DNA of 64,000 nucleotides, taken from assembly GCF_001417965.1 (NCBI RefSeq), contig NW_018388147.1, positions 172,447 to 236,446 of the forward strand. The letters are read 5' to 3'. The notes beneath the pieces were generated by a model. It was not told the origin of the DNA. It did no database searches and saw nothing but the letters and a program-made list of their open reading frames with translations. Shown here one piece after another: positions 44,470-56,300 of the stretch (its first letter is position 1; each line of letters opens with the position of its first letter). Position numbers and translations under genes: made by a program. Source of the DNA: Exaiptasia diaphana (taxonomy: Eukaryota > Cnidaria > Anthozoa > Actiniaria > Aiptasiidae).

Positions 44470-46589
44470 ATGGCGCACTTTGGAGCAGAGTTTTTCTCTC
44501 AACTTCGATCATTTACTAAGAATTTAGACAAAGATTGTCATGAACTCAAGTCGAAAATAGAAAATGAGGAGATACCGTCTTGTTCAGAAGGTCGAGCGCA
44601 TCTTATTTTGCGCGAAATTCTTTCCGATGTCCAACATTTCAAGGTAAGCTTCAGCTTAACCTTAAGTTATTTTAAAAGATGAGTCTTGTTTATGGGAACC
44701 GGCAAGATCACTGAATTTTGACCTTTGTTTGTAGGTTGAGGTAAAGGAGAAAGTCTCCCAGAACAAGAGTAATTTCACTTTCAGTGAGGTTTTGGGTGCC
44801 TGTGAACGTCTTGCAGAACACACAAAAACACAGATAGATGATTTACAAGAGCATCTGGCAAAATATGGCTACAAACCACGTAATGTTTCCCATTGTTTTT
44901 GCCTTCTCTTGTTACAAAGGAGCGAATGAATTACCTAGTGAAGAGGCTACTACAGTCCAAACTCAGGAAAGTTGACATTTAGCTACTGTAGATTAAGTTC
45001 TACAAACAGGTGTCCATGGGACTGACATGCATTCCAGTGATACTAGCCTGTCAATCATGTTTGCATACATTATAAGAGGGTAGTCAGGGCAATGGCCTAA
45101 ACATTCTGTATTTTTATATCAAGTGATCATCCCTTTATAATCTATTTCAGTTGAGATTCTTTCAGTCCATGATGTCCGCAGCAAAGAAGAAAACAACAAT
45201 TTAAAGTAAGATATCTTTGTTCCATTTTAAAGTGCTATGACTGAAACTAGACCAATATTGATCCTTGTTTGTTAATTTGACAAATTAGCTCTGCACCAGA
45301 TAATGATTCCCTGGACAGCTGTCAATCCAATGATGAGGATGACGAAGAGAAAATGTCAACTAATGAAGAGCCATGTGAGGCTAAGCAAAATGATGAAGGT
45401 ATGGCTCAAAAATGGACAGGCCTTGATAAACCCAACACAAAGCATTTTTTTAATGTTTTAAAACCTTTTTGCAAGCTTTAGAAGTGTATTTGAATGATTA
45501 TATCATCTTTGATGCAGATGATGTCATGATGACACCAGTTAAACCAGTAACCTTTACAAAAATGTTTGAAGTCACACCACCAAATACAGCCTATCAGAGT
45601 GCAGAGCCATGTACACCTGACCAGTCACCAGTCCCTCCCAAGACAACAACACCAATGATTAACACAAGGTCATGGACGCAAGTAAGACACACATATTGGC
45701 TTTAATTTTTCCACCAGTACCGTGATAATGGCTATTAGTGTGTTAAAATCGAGTTTTATGGATTTCGCTAATGTTATTCACCATACTGTTTCACTCAAAG
45801 GTTAACCAAACTCACAATCAAAGTTTTGATTCCCCGTTACCACCAATGCTAAACACACCTGGTTTGAAGATGCTGGGATCTCATCACCATAGTAACAGTA
45901 TTAAAGTCCAGGGATGCAGTCCAGTCATGACAGATGATATTGACTCATCTCCAGTCCCTCCTGACATAACTTGCACAGTTCTGCTAAAACCAGGTAACTT
46001 GCCCTGCAGAAAACATTTAGTGTGTACAATGTGTTAGCACTCCTATGTGATGCTTATCCCCATTTAATACGATACAGTGTCAACATTGGTAAACCATGTA
46101 CAGTTCCGCTAGTCAATATAATGGACATTTAATTGTTTCAGATGATTTAGATGTACCCAAAATGAAGACACTTCCCGAAAACAACATTGAGGACCTTAAA
46201 CAGAAATATACCAAACTACCTCAATACTTACAAAACCACTTTTCCATTAATGAAATTCAACACCTCTTCCAAGAAATAGACAGCTATCTTTCTGACTATG
46301 GTAAGTTTAGACCACTGACAAAGAACGGTAAACACTTTGGGTTAGAGTTTGGTGAATCTACTTTGTATTGCATGAAAACAGTTTTCAGTGATCTACAGCA
46401 TGTAGATAGTATATAATTGCAAATTAACTGTAGTCTGTACATCTATTAGATTGTAACTCCCTGAGTGAAGAAGTATTAAGAGAAGTATTCAACCTTGGCG
46501 CCAGGACAAAGGCATTCATGTTGATACTAAGCAAGTTTGATAAAGCACACATGTCTATGTCTAATAGAGAATTAACCTTCAACCAGTGA
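44470..46589 (+). CDS. ska3: SKA3, spindle and kinetochore-associated protein
   Basis: Eight exons (44470-44643, 44735-44879, 45151-45205, 45289-45398, 45518-45681, 45801-45993, 46142-46300, 46450-46589) give 379 aa. The N-terminal 100 residues are helical (FFSQLRSFTKNLDKDCHELK, HTKTQIDDLQEHLAKYGYKP), matching the coiled-coil region by which SKA3 joins SKA1 and SKA2. The middle is acidic and then rich in TP/SP sites (MMTPVKPVTF, PCTPDQSPVPPK, LNTPGLKMLG, CSPVM), as expected of a CDK1-regulated SKA3. The C-terminus (LREVFNLGARTKAFMLILSK) resembles the conserved SKA3 end. SKA binds the NDC80 complex, whose gene is 4 kb away. Family similarity is moderate overall but consistent at both ends. Confidence 0.85.
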
Positions 46590-46735
46590 TTTAACAAACA
46601 AACATAACTCTACACTTTTATAAAAACATGGATTTTTTCCAAAGTACTGAAGGATTAGCAAAATTATGAAAAACTCATGTAAATAAGGTTAAATTTAGAA
46701 AGCACATTGATTCATGAAGTTTCAGTCAGCAATAA

Positions 46736-46749
46736 TTTATTATATTAAA
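46736..46749. terminator. Back-to-back poly(A) signals of SKA3 and RPF2
   Basis: TTTATT at 46736-46741 (AATAAA on the minus strand, for RPF2) and ATTAAA at 46744-46749 (plus strand, for SKA3) are two bases apart. The two convergent transcripts should therefore overlap by a few tens of bases. Confidence 0.5.
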
Positions 46750-46916
46750 GGACAAAAATATAATTGTCTCTTGTTGCTGAAAATCATAACACATGATTCT
46801 ATAAATTCATAGCATTATCCTTTGTGTCCTTGTGTGTCTCTTGATTCTCAATGGAAATGATGTACAAATTCAGTGTATCAAAAGGCACACATAGATATCA
46901 ATTCATGGTTTATTGT

Positions 46917-48994
46917 TCATGTCTTTGTCCTTTTATTATTATTCATGGTATCTTCCTCTGTATTCTCATCTTGTTGGCCTCTTTTAAGTCCCTTTAGTTT
47001 TCTTGTTTGTAACTTGCCATAGTCTTGTCTTGTCATATGAACACGTCCTGTCTTAGTACCAAATGCATCGTAATCCACATTCTTGACTTTAGTTGGCTGT
47101 AAGCAGAAACATACAAAATGAACTAGCACTAATAACAAGCATAAGACTTGAGGCAATACACTTGCAAATAACAAAATATCCTATGCATCATGCACAGTAA
47201 AACAAGTTTTTAGTTTCACAATCCCTCAATAATCAAATGACAATGACTAAACTTCAAAATAATTATTAAAAAAGATGTTGTTTAATTATTATTGCTTTTA
47301 CCTTAGCAACTTTTGGAACTTTAGTAGCTTCCTTCATTAAGTCTTCTGAAGCCAACCTTGTTCGTCTCAGAGTAAAATCAAAAGCTGGCCCCATCTCCTC
47401 AAGCTCCACTCTAGGAGTTCGACCTCCAGATTTCTTTAAAATGGTTCTATTCAGAAAAGTGTACAGCAGGTTAATTAACTGTATCACATACTTTTTATAT
47501 GTACATATTAAGAAACAATACCTGTAACTCCTGAACAAAACATGTTTATCTATTGCCGTAATCTGTATGACATGCTCTAACCCCTGCAATCTTATTTTGT
47601 CTGTAACGGTTCCTCTGAAAAAGTCTCAACATTGAAATTATGTTACAATCAGTAATAATAGTTGCCAAGGTGACTTTACTAGCATCAATTATACAGGTTT
47701 TGTATCTAATTGTACAATGTCTTTATTATACCTATCAATAAATTCTTCAATCGTTTGTATTCTAACTCTGTTTCAAAGAGCTCTCCTGAAAAGAGAAGAC
47801 AAGGCTTTGTACCAACTGTGCACTTGCTTGTCTGGAAAAAGAACCAAAAAGTTTTACTGATTTGAGCTCTTATAAGGACAAATATAAAGTATATGCAATA
47901 GATTCGACATATCACAGCTCTTGATAAAAGTCATTGTGGTTGTTGTTATATAGGCTGTTTATGTCTTGGTCTTTAATTTTACTCTTTGTGATCTCAATAT
48001 GATATACTTTTTTACAACATCAAAGATCTGGTCATAAGCACAATCTTTACCTGAAAGCTTTGTAGAGTTTTAAATCTATCAATTCCTAATTCTATTAAAT
48101 CCAAGACATGCCCATCAAATGTTCGTCCTATAGGAAAAAAGAGCATTCATTATAAACAAGTTATTTTCAGACATAACACAGAAACACAACATACCTAAAA
48201 CAAGATTATGAGGTCGTTTCTTGGAATGTGATCCATATGCGATCAAAGACGCATCATTTTTAACAGAAAAGAATTCCTATGACAAAGTAATTTCAATACT
48301 ATCAGTGGACTGCTACCACAGCATTATCAAAATGAAGAGAAACACTTTCAGGATAACTGTTAATAAGATCTCTAGATGTCAATGACTACTTACGAGTGAG
48401 GTTTGATCCTCGAATGGAAGAAGTACATTTTTTCTGTAAACAAATAACATATTCTATAAACAAACCCCTTATTTAGATTTGCAAGAAAATCTAAAATGCA
48501 AGAAGCTCTGTTACCTCTGGAACATGACTGCATTGGGTTTCTTTAAAGCATACTACGAATACAACAACAACACAGACATTATTTGGTATTTCTGGGGAAC
48601 GATGATAAGGAAAACAACGGTACCACGTGGTCAGCTGTTTGACAACTCAAAAACACGTAAAAAACTATAGATAAGTATCATTTATCACACAACTTACTAA
48701 GTCTTTAAGAGCTTGAGTCACAAGCTCACTCGTCCTTCCACCTCGAATAAATAGGGCTTTCTTGGTATTTTCTACGGCTTTAGGAGACTTCGCTTCAATA
48801 GCGCGCTTACCGCGCTGTGTCTTCGCTTTTCTGCAAGGAAACCAACACCAAAAACAAATAAAAACACACCAACAACAACAATAAAAGCAAAAGATCAATA
48901 AATGACATACAAGACAACTTTCTAATAGCTACAGCAGAGATAAATGTAAAAGGAAGATATCGCGGTCGACTTACACAACTTTCCCGTCCGCCAT
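46917..48994 (-). CDS. rpf2: RPF2, ribosome production factor 2 (Brix domain)
   Basis: Ten exons (48975-48994, 48698-48830, 48515-48552, 48394-48433, 48195-48276, 48051-48127, 47732-47831, 47522-47624, 47302-47446, 46917-47096) give 305 aa. The Brix domain runs through RGGRTSELVTQALKDLYALK, PFEDQTSLEFFS, GSHSKKRPHNLVLGRTFDGH, LFSGELFET and SGGRTPRVELEEMGP. The tail DAFGTKTGRVHMTRQDYGKL...RKLKGLKRG is the RPF2 signature. With RRS1 it brings 5S RNP into pre-60S particles in the nucleolus. The 38-bp third exon was needed to restore phase and supplies the conserved YALKKPNAVMFQR. The start codon context (CAAGATGGCGGAC) is also a YY1-type motif. Confidence 0.95.
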
Positions 48995-49575
48995 CTTGAA
49001 TTTTCTGCCTCAGTCTCTCTCGGATTATTGGGAATACTGTTGGGGTTCCTGTGTTCTTATAACTCTTGGCTATGTCTTTTTTTCCCCTGATCATTAATGA
49101 AAAAAACCCTGAAAGATAGACTTTCTCGATATATGGTCATCAGCCAATCAAAATGTGCGTTATATCTGAATTAAAAGTAATCCAAAAAATGAAAAGTAAA
49201 GTAAGCAGGTGTCGAATCGATTTGCGTTACGGTTAGAGAAAAACTTCACATATCAGGATGCTGCTTCAAAAACTGAAAGTGATTTACATATTTGTATTCT
49301 CTTTTAAGTGTGAATAAAAGATTAATTACTGCGTTTTCTTTACTGTAATTATTAATTATAATTTCCTGTAGCCTGTGCATAATTGATAATTGTACTTTTA
49401 AAAACATATAACACTTCGAGTATTTTAATTGTGTTTATTGTGATTTCAACGATATAGTAATAGTCTGTGTTAATGGAGCTTCTTGTCTTGCTATCAGTAT
49501 CGACCTCCCGTCGAGTCTGCTAACGCGAAATTCTGTGACAATATCACTGGTAATGAAAGCAAATCGAATTCACTT
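48995..49575. other. RPF2 upstream region, no gene seen
   Basis: AT-rich promoter and intergenic sequence of RPF2 and the divergent orphan gene. It ends at a MITE insertion. No TATA box or coding frame is supported. Confidence 0.5.
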
Positions 49576-49580
49576 AGCTT

Positions 49581-49864
49581 CAGGGACCGCGGAGCGGGAT
49601 CTTGTTTGGAGGGGGGAGGGGCGAGGAGGTACTAGGGGGGTCGGAAATTTCTGAAATCTTAACTCTCGGAAATGCCATTTGCAGCGTTTTGAGGCGTTAT
49701 CCAAGACATATTTACCGCAGACACGGTCAGCAATATTATCAATAAAATCCCAAAGACTTCATAAGGCAGGAGGCTTTTCGCTTCTTTATTTAAGAAAATT
49801 CAAAATGTCGGAAATATTATTGGGGGGCTGTAGCCCCCCAGCCCCCCCTGCTCCGCGGTCCCTG
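49581..49864. mobile_element. hAT-like MITE, 284 bp
   Basis: A perfect 15-bp terminal inverted repeat CAGGGACCGCGGAGC is flanked by the 5-bp direct repeat AGCTT (49576-49580 and 49865-49869). The interior has G-rich and C-rich runs next to the ends and no transposase. CAGGG ends suit hAT; a 5-bp rather than 8-bp target duplication points to a hAT5-like or related group. Superfamily tentative. Confidence 0.65.
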
Positions 49865-50416
49865 AGCTTAATTAACTTTATTGACGATAGCCCTTTTTGG
49901 AATTGAAATGTTATGATATTAAAACATCGGTTTGTTTGTGTTTTTAGTGACCAGATATTGATAAATGTTTGCATCATTTCTTTCGTCTGGTTTTGTAAGC
50001 ATATGTGACGGTGGATTGTCAGAATAGACAAAGACTTGATCATTCACGCAGGTAGAACTTTTACTGACGGACTAAAAGCATCTGATATACTGGGCTACTT
50101 ACAAATACACAACACCTATGATTGCATAAAGTCTACTAGGTATATAAATTGACTGAGATACTAGTATTAAGTTATAGGGTCGGCTCCGTTAGGTCTATTA
50201 CAAACAAAAGACTAACAAGTCAATTGGTTTTAATGTTCTTTGACGGTGTGGTCATAAAGCGGAGAGTATTGTTAGTTACAGCTTCAATTAGGGCTTTTAT
50301 AATCTTTACTTAATCCCTCCAAACCAAGCTAGTTATATCCAACTCCCTTGGGGCGAAATCTATACTTTAATATAACACACAAGACTGTTTGATTATTATT
50401 AGTTAGAACACTAATT

Positions 50417-51880
50417 ATGTCTTCTAGGTTGGACGCTTCGTGTGGACAAATGACTCTTCTAAGCACAAATTTAAGAGAGCAAAAAAGGCTCGAAGGTCAC
50501 ATTAAAGAACTTCATTCCTCAACTAGGTTTCGTATGAACAAAATCGACCGTGAAATTATGGCCTTGAAAAAGCAGTTGGAAGAAAACAGAAAAGTATATG
50601 GAACCCATTGTGATATATCAAGACAAAAGGATAAAAATGAGGCACAACTCAAAATTACGAAGGTGACTGCAACACCTAGTAGTCTGCAGTCTGTCAGACC
50701 GAGTACCAAAGTAAGGCCTGGGAGAAGACACTCTATAGCCTCACCAATGGAAATGAAGTTGGACTATTCTGGGCTTGAAAGAGGCATTACAACAAACTTT
50801 ATTGATGAAAATGTTTATTACGGAAAAGACAACAAGAATACCCAGAGAGCTCGGCTGTCAGCGTTTTCAAATTCAACCGAAAAGTTACGCCAGGCATCAA
50901 TAGGAACGCCTCAAGGATTGGCGACACCAAACATACCATCAACAAAAAATATTAAGCAACAAAGAAGACACTCCATAGCTTCACCAACAAACCAGGAAAT
51001 GACGTTACTGGACTATAAACCAGAAATATCAATGAACAGTCCAATTGTAGCTTTCTCCGGCAAGGACAAAAATATCGAAGTGGACCCGGTGACATTAGAC
51101 AGAAGCGCGGGATATTTTTCAGTTACGAGAAAAAAGTATCCAAGGTTTTCTTCGTCGTTTGCAGGGAAACGGTTGCAAAGTCAAGGACCACAAAACAACA
51201 AGGCAGCCCCTCAAAACTCTGAAACCAGGGGTTTTGCGCGACGAACTAACTATACTTTAGTTTTTAGTGATAGCGAACACGTAGATGATAAGTGTAAGAA
51301 AGCTAGACATTTCTCACAGGCAACCGCTGAGAAACCCTTTACTAACTTAAATGATGTACCCTCAAAGAAAACACTTTTCCAAAGACGAAGATCTCTTCCA
51401 AATGCTGTTTTACGTACCAACAAATGCAATGTTTCTGCATTTAAGACCAGTAACAAAACAGAAAAACTAACCGCAAAGTTACCAACACGTGTGGCCTCAG
51501 CAAGAACGCTACAACCTCAACAACGGCAGAACCGTAGACCAACACCAGTCGAAGAAAATACAGAAAGCGAGGAAAAAAATAATGAAAGTGAACATAAAAG
51601 CAAATCTGAAAGTAAGAAAGGTAACAAAAGCAACGATGAAGACAAGAGCAAGGATGATGATGAGGTTGAATGTTTTAGTGAAGATGAGGCAACGGAACCC
51701 CATGAACTACGCATGCTGCCAAAGATAACACTTGAAGAAAAAATTGAGAAGTATTTTGCAGGAACAGATGAGAATGCAAATAGTGTTATACCGGGACATT
51801 TTCAAGAGGTTCTTGAACAATTTAAAACAAATGAGGAAAACGAGAAAAACATTGAACACTGTTCTTCTGAAAAGAACTAG
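50417..51880 (+). CDS. Single-exon orphan protein with RRHSIASP repeats
   Basis: An uninterrupted 487-aa frame with ATG at 50417 and no introns, in a window where almost every other gene is highly split. I do not recognise a family. Residues about 15-65 form a basic helical or coiled-coil segment (NLREQKRLEGHIKEL, DREIMALKKQLEENRK). The motif RRHSIASP occurs twice (near residues 99 and 190) and RRRSLP once (near 326). These are basophilic kinase (PKA/AGC-type) consensus sites followed by proline. The rest is Ser/Asn/Lys-rich and probably disordered, with a Lys/Glu/Ser-rich low-complexity stretch (about 375-430). A short conserved-looking acidic end follows (LPKITLEEKIEKYFAGTDEN). There are no membrane or secretion signals. 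Codon use and length support a real gene. It could be a cytoskeletal or signalling scaffold or a lineage-specific retrogene; function unknown. Confidence 0.7.
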   Translation: MSSRLDASCGQMTLLSTNLREQKRLEGHIKELHSSTRFRMNKIDREIMALKKQLEENRKVYGTHCDISRQKDKNEAQLKITKVTATPSSLQSVRPSTKVRPGRRHSIASPMEMKLDYSGLERGITTNFIDENVYYGKDNKNTQRARLSAFSNSTEKLRQASIGTPQGLATPNIPSTKNIKQQRRHSIASPTNQEMTLLDYKPEISMNSPIVAFSGKDKNIEVDPVTLDRSAGYFSVTRKKYPRFSSSFAGKRLQSQGPQNNKAAPQNSETRGFARRTNYTLVFSDSEHVDDKCKKARHFSQATAEKPFTNLNDVPSKKTLFQRRRSLPNAVLRTNKCNVSAFKTSNKTEKLTAKLPTRVASARTLQPQQRQNRRPTPVEENTESEEKNNESEHKSKSESKKGNKSNDEDKSKDDDEVECFSEDEATEPHELRMLPKITLEEKIEKYFAGTDENANSVIPGHFQEVLEQFKTNEENEKNIEHCSSEKN

Positions 51881-52660
51881 TTTGACGACCAACAAAAAAG
51901 CCAACAAGACACAAAACAATTTAAAAATCCAACACCAACAACAAAATGTCAATTTACAAGTAAACAAACAAAAGAAAAGCAAACAAAACAGGCTGTATAA
52001 TCAAGATAAAAAACAAAGACCGCGAGTAAACAAAGAGAGTGCTTAGCAACGAGACAACTGAGACCATTCTATAGAAAAAGTTTCCTAACTATAAAAAGAG
52101 TAAATATCAAATATCATCTATACTATTAAAATGGTTCCTTATCATTGAATAATCTGTTCTTATAGTTTGTAAGTGTTGAATGGACGCAAGGGGCGTGATT
52201 TTCACAATGCGACGAAACAAAGATGATATTCGCTGTCACTCCGCTATTACTTTGTACAGCTTTTCTCATTGGTGCAATATTCATACATTGGGGATAACTT
52301 TCCGCTGGGACACAGCACTGCTGATATGGGCTCTATCCACAAGTATGCGGATATTCTAAATTCGCTTTTCTTTACGGTGATAACTTCACAATATTAAAGG
52401 TATCCGGATATATTTCTCTGATCGAGATGTGTAGTCTTTACGTTAATCATCTTAACGCATTCGCGTCCCGCTGTTTTATGATTTCCTATATTAATCTAAA
52501 TGTAAATTTTATTGTGTTAAACTAACTCCAATCAATCCTCCTGTCATTTTTAATCATGTTCACTTATGTAATGCGTATGCCGCGAGTAGACGTACTTAGC
52601 TCACGTATAATATAATCCAAGATTGACGCAAGGACGCAGCACCTTGTCAAAATACTTCAT
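51881..52660. other. 3' flank of the orphan gene, no further gene seen
   Basis: An A-rich stretch (51.88-52.05 kb, AACAAA/CAAAC repeats) reads as 3' UTR, followed by AT-rich intergenic DNA. Short frames here lack support. Confidence 0.5.
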
Positions 52661-52667
52661 AGGTACG

Positions 52668-52826
52668 TATACACCCTTTTAATAAGTCCTGAGGTATTGT
52701 GTTCTCCGCACTTGACGTCAAATTTATTCTTTTGAATTCTTTTTGTATTGTAAAAATTTCAAAAGAATAAATTTGACGTCAATTGCGGAGAACTCGATAC
52801 CTCGGGACTTATTAAAAGGGTGTATA
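52668..52826. mobile_element. Fold-back element with 68-bp arms
   Basis: Arms 52668-52735 and 52759-52826 are inverted copies with about four mismatches in 68 bp and a 23-bp loop. The ends read TATACACCCTTTTAATAAGT and its complement. Each arm contains a TGACGTCA palindrome (CRE core). TA at both ends is compatible with a Tc1/mariner-type TA insertion, but no transposase is present. It would fold into a very stable hairpin as single strand or RNA. Confidence 0.8.
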
Positions 52827-52829
52827 GAA

Positions 52830-53330
52830 TGGAAGATGGTTAAAAAAATTCCCTATATAGAAATCAACGAACTGAGTTCCGCTAATCCCTTGACGTCTTA
52901 CTTGGACAAAGGACTGGCGTCACGAGAAGATTGTTTCTTTTCGCTTTCATTAGTGAACACAAATCAAGAAAAGATAATAAATCAATGTTATTTAATCTGA
53001 TAATATAGTTTGATCATCGATATTTCATTTGAAAGTAACAAAGTCTTACACCAACAACTTGAACCGAACCAGCCTTGGCGGCATATGGTTTGTTAATAGA
53101 GAGAGAATGGGGTCGAGCCACAGGGAAACCACCTCAAATAACATAAGAAAGTCTCATTTCTAGTAAGTTCCAAGGGCTTGGATAACAAATAAAGCAATTG
53201 AAACACAGGCTTCCCAACAAACATGTAACGATGGAATAAGTCAACTTGAAGGCTCTGGAATGATAACACCAGACACAGGAAGCCCAACTCTTGGCCAACG
53301 TGGCGCGATCACGTGTCCACAAACACGGAG
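52830..53330. other. Intergenic region left of the Tudor gene
   Basis: AT-rich with no supported gene. The RNF17-like gene ends at 53340 on the minus strand, so this includes its 3' UTR. Confidence 0.5.
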
Positions 53331-53339
53331 GTCATAACT

Positions 53340-56300
53340 CTATACTTCAGACTCATTAGCATCAGCATTCACTTTGACATTTGTTTCCGTATCTTTGCTG
53401 TCATGACTACCAGTAGCTTCACTTGGTACAGCGTTATCGGAATCACTTTGGTCAGCGGACTTTGCCACAGCAAACTCATGTGGAGTTATAAGTGGGATAG
53501 CAGCAGGTGCAAATCCTCCAGATGACACTTTCTCTAACTTGTCGTCGGTGTTTACAGGTTTACTGTTAGACACTTTAATCTCTGATTCTCTGAATTGCAA
53601 ATCGCGTTCTTCTGAGTTCAATGAACACTCGTCTTCTAAGATCTCTTCGTCTTCAATCTCTACGTCATATGAACTGTGACTTGGAGCGCCTTCAGACATT
53701 GTGTCTAGCGATTCATTCCCATCGTTGTAATGTTTGTAAGTGACATGTCCTTGCTGAGCGAGTTCCTTTGCAATGTTACTGCTTTCATCTCCAGAAATAT
53801 AATGAAGTTTGACAGACATAGGCGAACCATAGGCCTATATGTAATACGACTACAATTAGTACACGCTCAATCCGTGAAATTACAGATAGCACTAATTCAC
53901 GTACTAATAGCGTTATAGTTAATATACGGTGAACTCAAAAATATTGTGAAATTATACTATACGCTCTAGTACGCTCTAACTGCATTGCTTTTGTATCTGA
54001 CTACCACTGCTTTTGTATCTGATGAGACATCAGACATCATTTAGTAATTAAACACTTCTTTTGTTGTATTCATGTTTTACGGGTTAATTACACGAGCTCT
54101 CGATTTCATGATCAGTAATTCAGTAAACATACCACTATCCTAGCTTCCAGTCTCCTCCCAACAACGAGTTCAATTAACTGGTCTCTACTGCTATCTGGCC
54201 ATGAAGAGCCTTCTGAAGGTGAATCAGCAGACATGGGAGGTTTAACATGCGCGAGACTACATTGTGTAGCTTGTATTGGAAGATCGAGCAGCTCTGACGG
54301 AAAACCACGCATTCTGGACGCGATTCAAAATGGAAACAAAATTACTTCAAGTTATTATCCACAATGATACAACTAATGATAATAAATATATTGTGCCGAT
54401 AATAACTATGATTGCTGTGATGGTTGGAGACAATGAGAAAAGACAGTAAAGGTAGTCAGTCCAAACAGCAATAGACGAGTAGTGTAAAAACCAATAACAA
54501 GTGATATCTACCTTTCTCCCGACAATTCTTCCGAGTTACCATAGTCGATATAACGAACCAAAGCCTTGAGAGGTTTTTCTGATGTAATTTCAAGTACTTG
54601 TGCCCTGTACCATGTATCATCCTCGGTATACCTACCACAGCACAGCATACCTATAATGACACCAATAAATTACAGTTATTATCATCATGGGCTCCCTAGA
54701 GGCGCGAGACTGGTTTTAAGGCACATCTGCCTGGAGGAGCGAAACCTCTTCTCCACAAAAAGAATCCCAATCTCAACATTCGCTTTTCTATTTGTTTGTC
54801 TTTTAATTCACAAGTTTACCTTTACTAGCGTGTGATAAAGGTTCATATTTCTTAAAGTAGTCAGGTTTATTAATATTCATTTGCATTTCTTCCAGTCTCT
54901 CCAGCTCGTCCTCCACATCCAGTAGGGTGGGGTCGATATCGTAGACGTCGTCATCCTCACAGTTTGGTGATCTTTGTATAAATAAACAGTCAGGCTGCTG
55001 CACATGAGTGACAATCACGTCAAATGGCATGTCTACTTCCGGTAGCTGTGTACTTGGTAATAGCTGGTCGGCTTCTCTTGCTCCTATCAACATTGCTTGC
55101 AGTCTGAACACATGAAAACGATAATCTTTTAGACTGACATCCATGTAGTAGTGTTAACAAAGGTAAATATTGTCCATTAAATGGCTGTCTTACTTGGTTT
55201 CTGCTCTCGATGGATGTTTACTTCTTCGATTCTTTACATTACCAACATATCCTCTCCTCACCCCTGCAGGTAGAACATTTGTACTAGGATCCAGTCCATG
55301 TATGCCATCCGATAGCCAAGCGAGACCTTTTGACAATAGCTCATCTGAAACATTTCTTCCCTCTGGCGTACAAAGCCTTACTGCAATGGGCTGGCCATCT
55401 TTCGCCTCGCCCTAGATTAGCAAAGATGGCTTTAATTTTAAAACAATGCTTGTACAGCAGATCTCTCACAGCCGTAGCTTGCGGTTTCGTCAAAGGGACA
55501 GGAATACCAACAAGGAGACTACATCAGCCGGTCGAGCTGCACGGGAATGTAATAACCATACAACACGGACCAAAAGATAAAATTGAGATAAATCAGGAAA
55601 TATAAAAGAAATAAGTCAACTGTTGAGTTTAGCCCCTATTAGACTAATAATACATGAATCATTAATGAGTTTTATAATAATAATGTACTAATGTCATATC
55701 TGACCTCTATCATCACTGAGCAGTTTTTCCCCACAACAAGATTAGACAATGCAGACACTGCCTTGACTGACCAACGACAATCAGACGAACTCTTCAATAA
55801 AGAAACAACGTTAATACAATATGGAACAACTTACATCTATTAACACAACTACAACTACACATACAACTCCGTCTTATCACTACCACGTAGCCACTTACTG
55901 GTACAACTCCGTACAAGAGAAGTTGAAGACATTGTTTTGGAATTTCCATGTCACGTGGTTCCAGCCTCAATGCTGATAGAGAGACAACTTCAGAATTGCC
56001 AAAATCCACATAATTAACCTTATAAAGAAGAGAAATATAATGACTGCTACTGTGAACAATAATAATCTAATTACTGGTCTCAATTCTTTGTGCTACAACA
56101 CAAAACAATCCTTTCACTACTATTGTGTTGGTGATGGCAGTCAAGGATTCTTGTACATATTGCTTTCACCACACAGGGTACCCACCTCTACTTTATTGAT
56201 TGACATCACCTTGGTTACCAAAGCCCTGTATAATAGTCCATCACCGGAAAAGTACGCACAGCATGGCTGGCCTACAGTTATGTCATCCGTACTAGAAGCA

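Noticed and set aside
52743-53000. 85-residue plus-strand frame after the fold-back
   Set aside because: It starts inside the hairpin loop and has no similarity or splice support.
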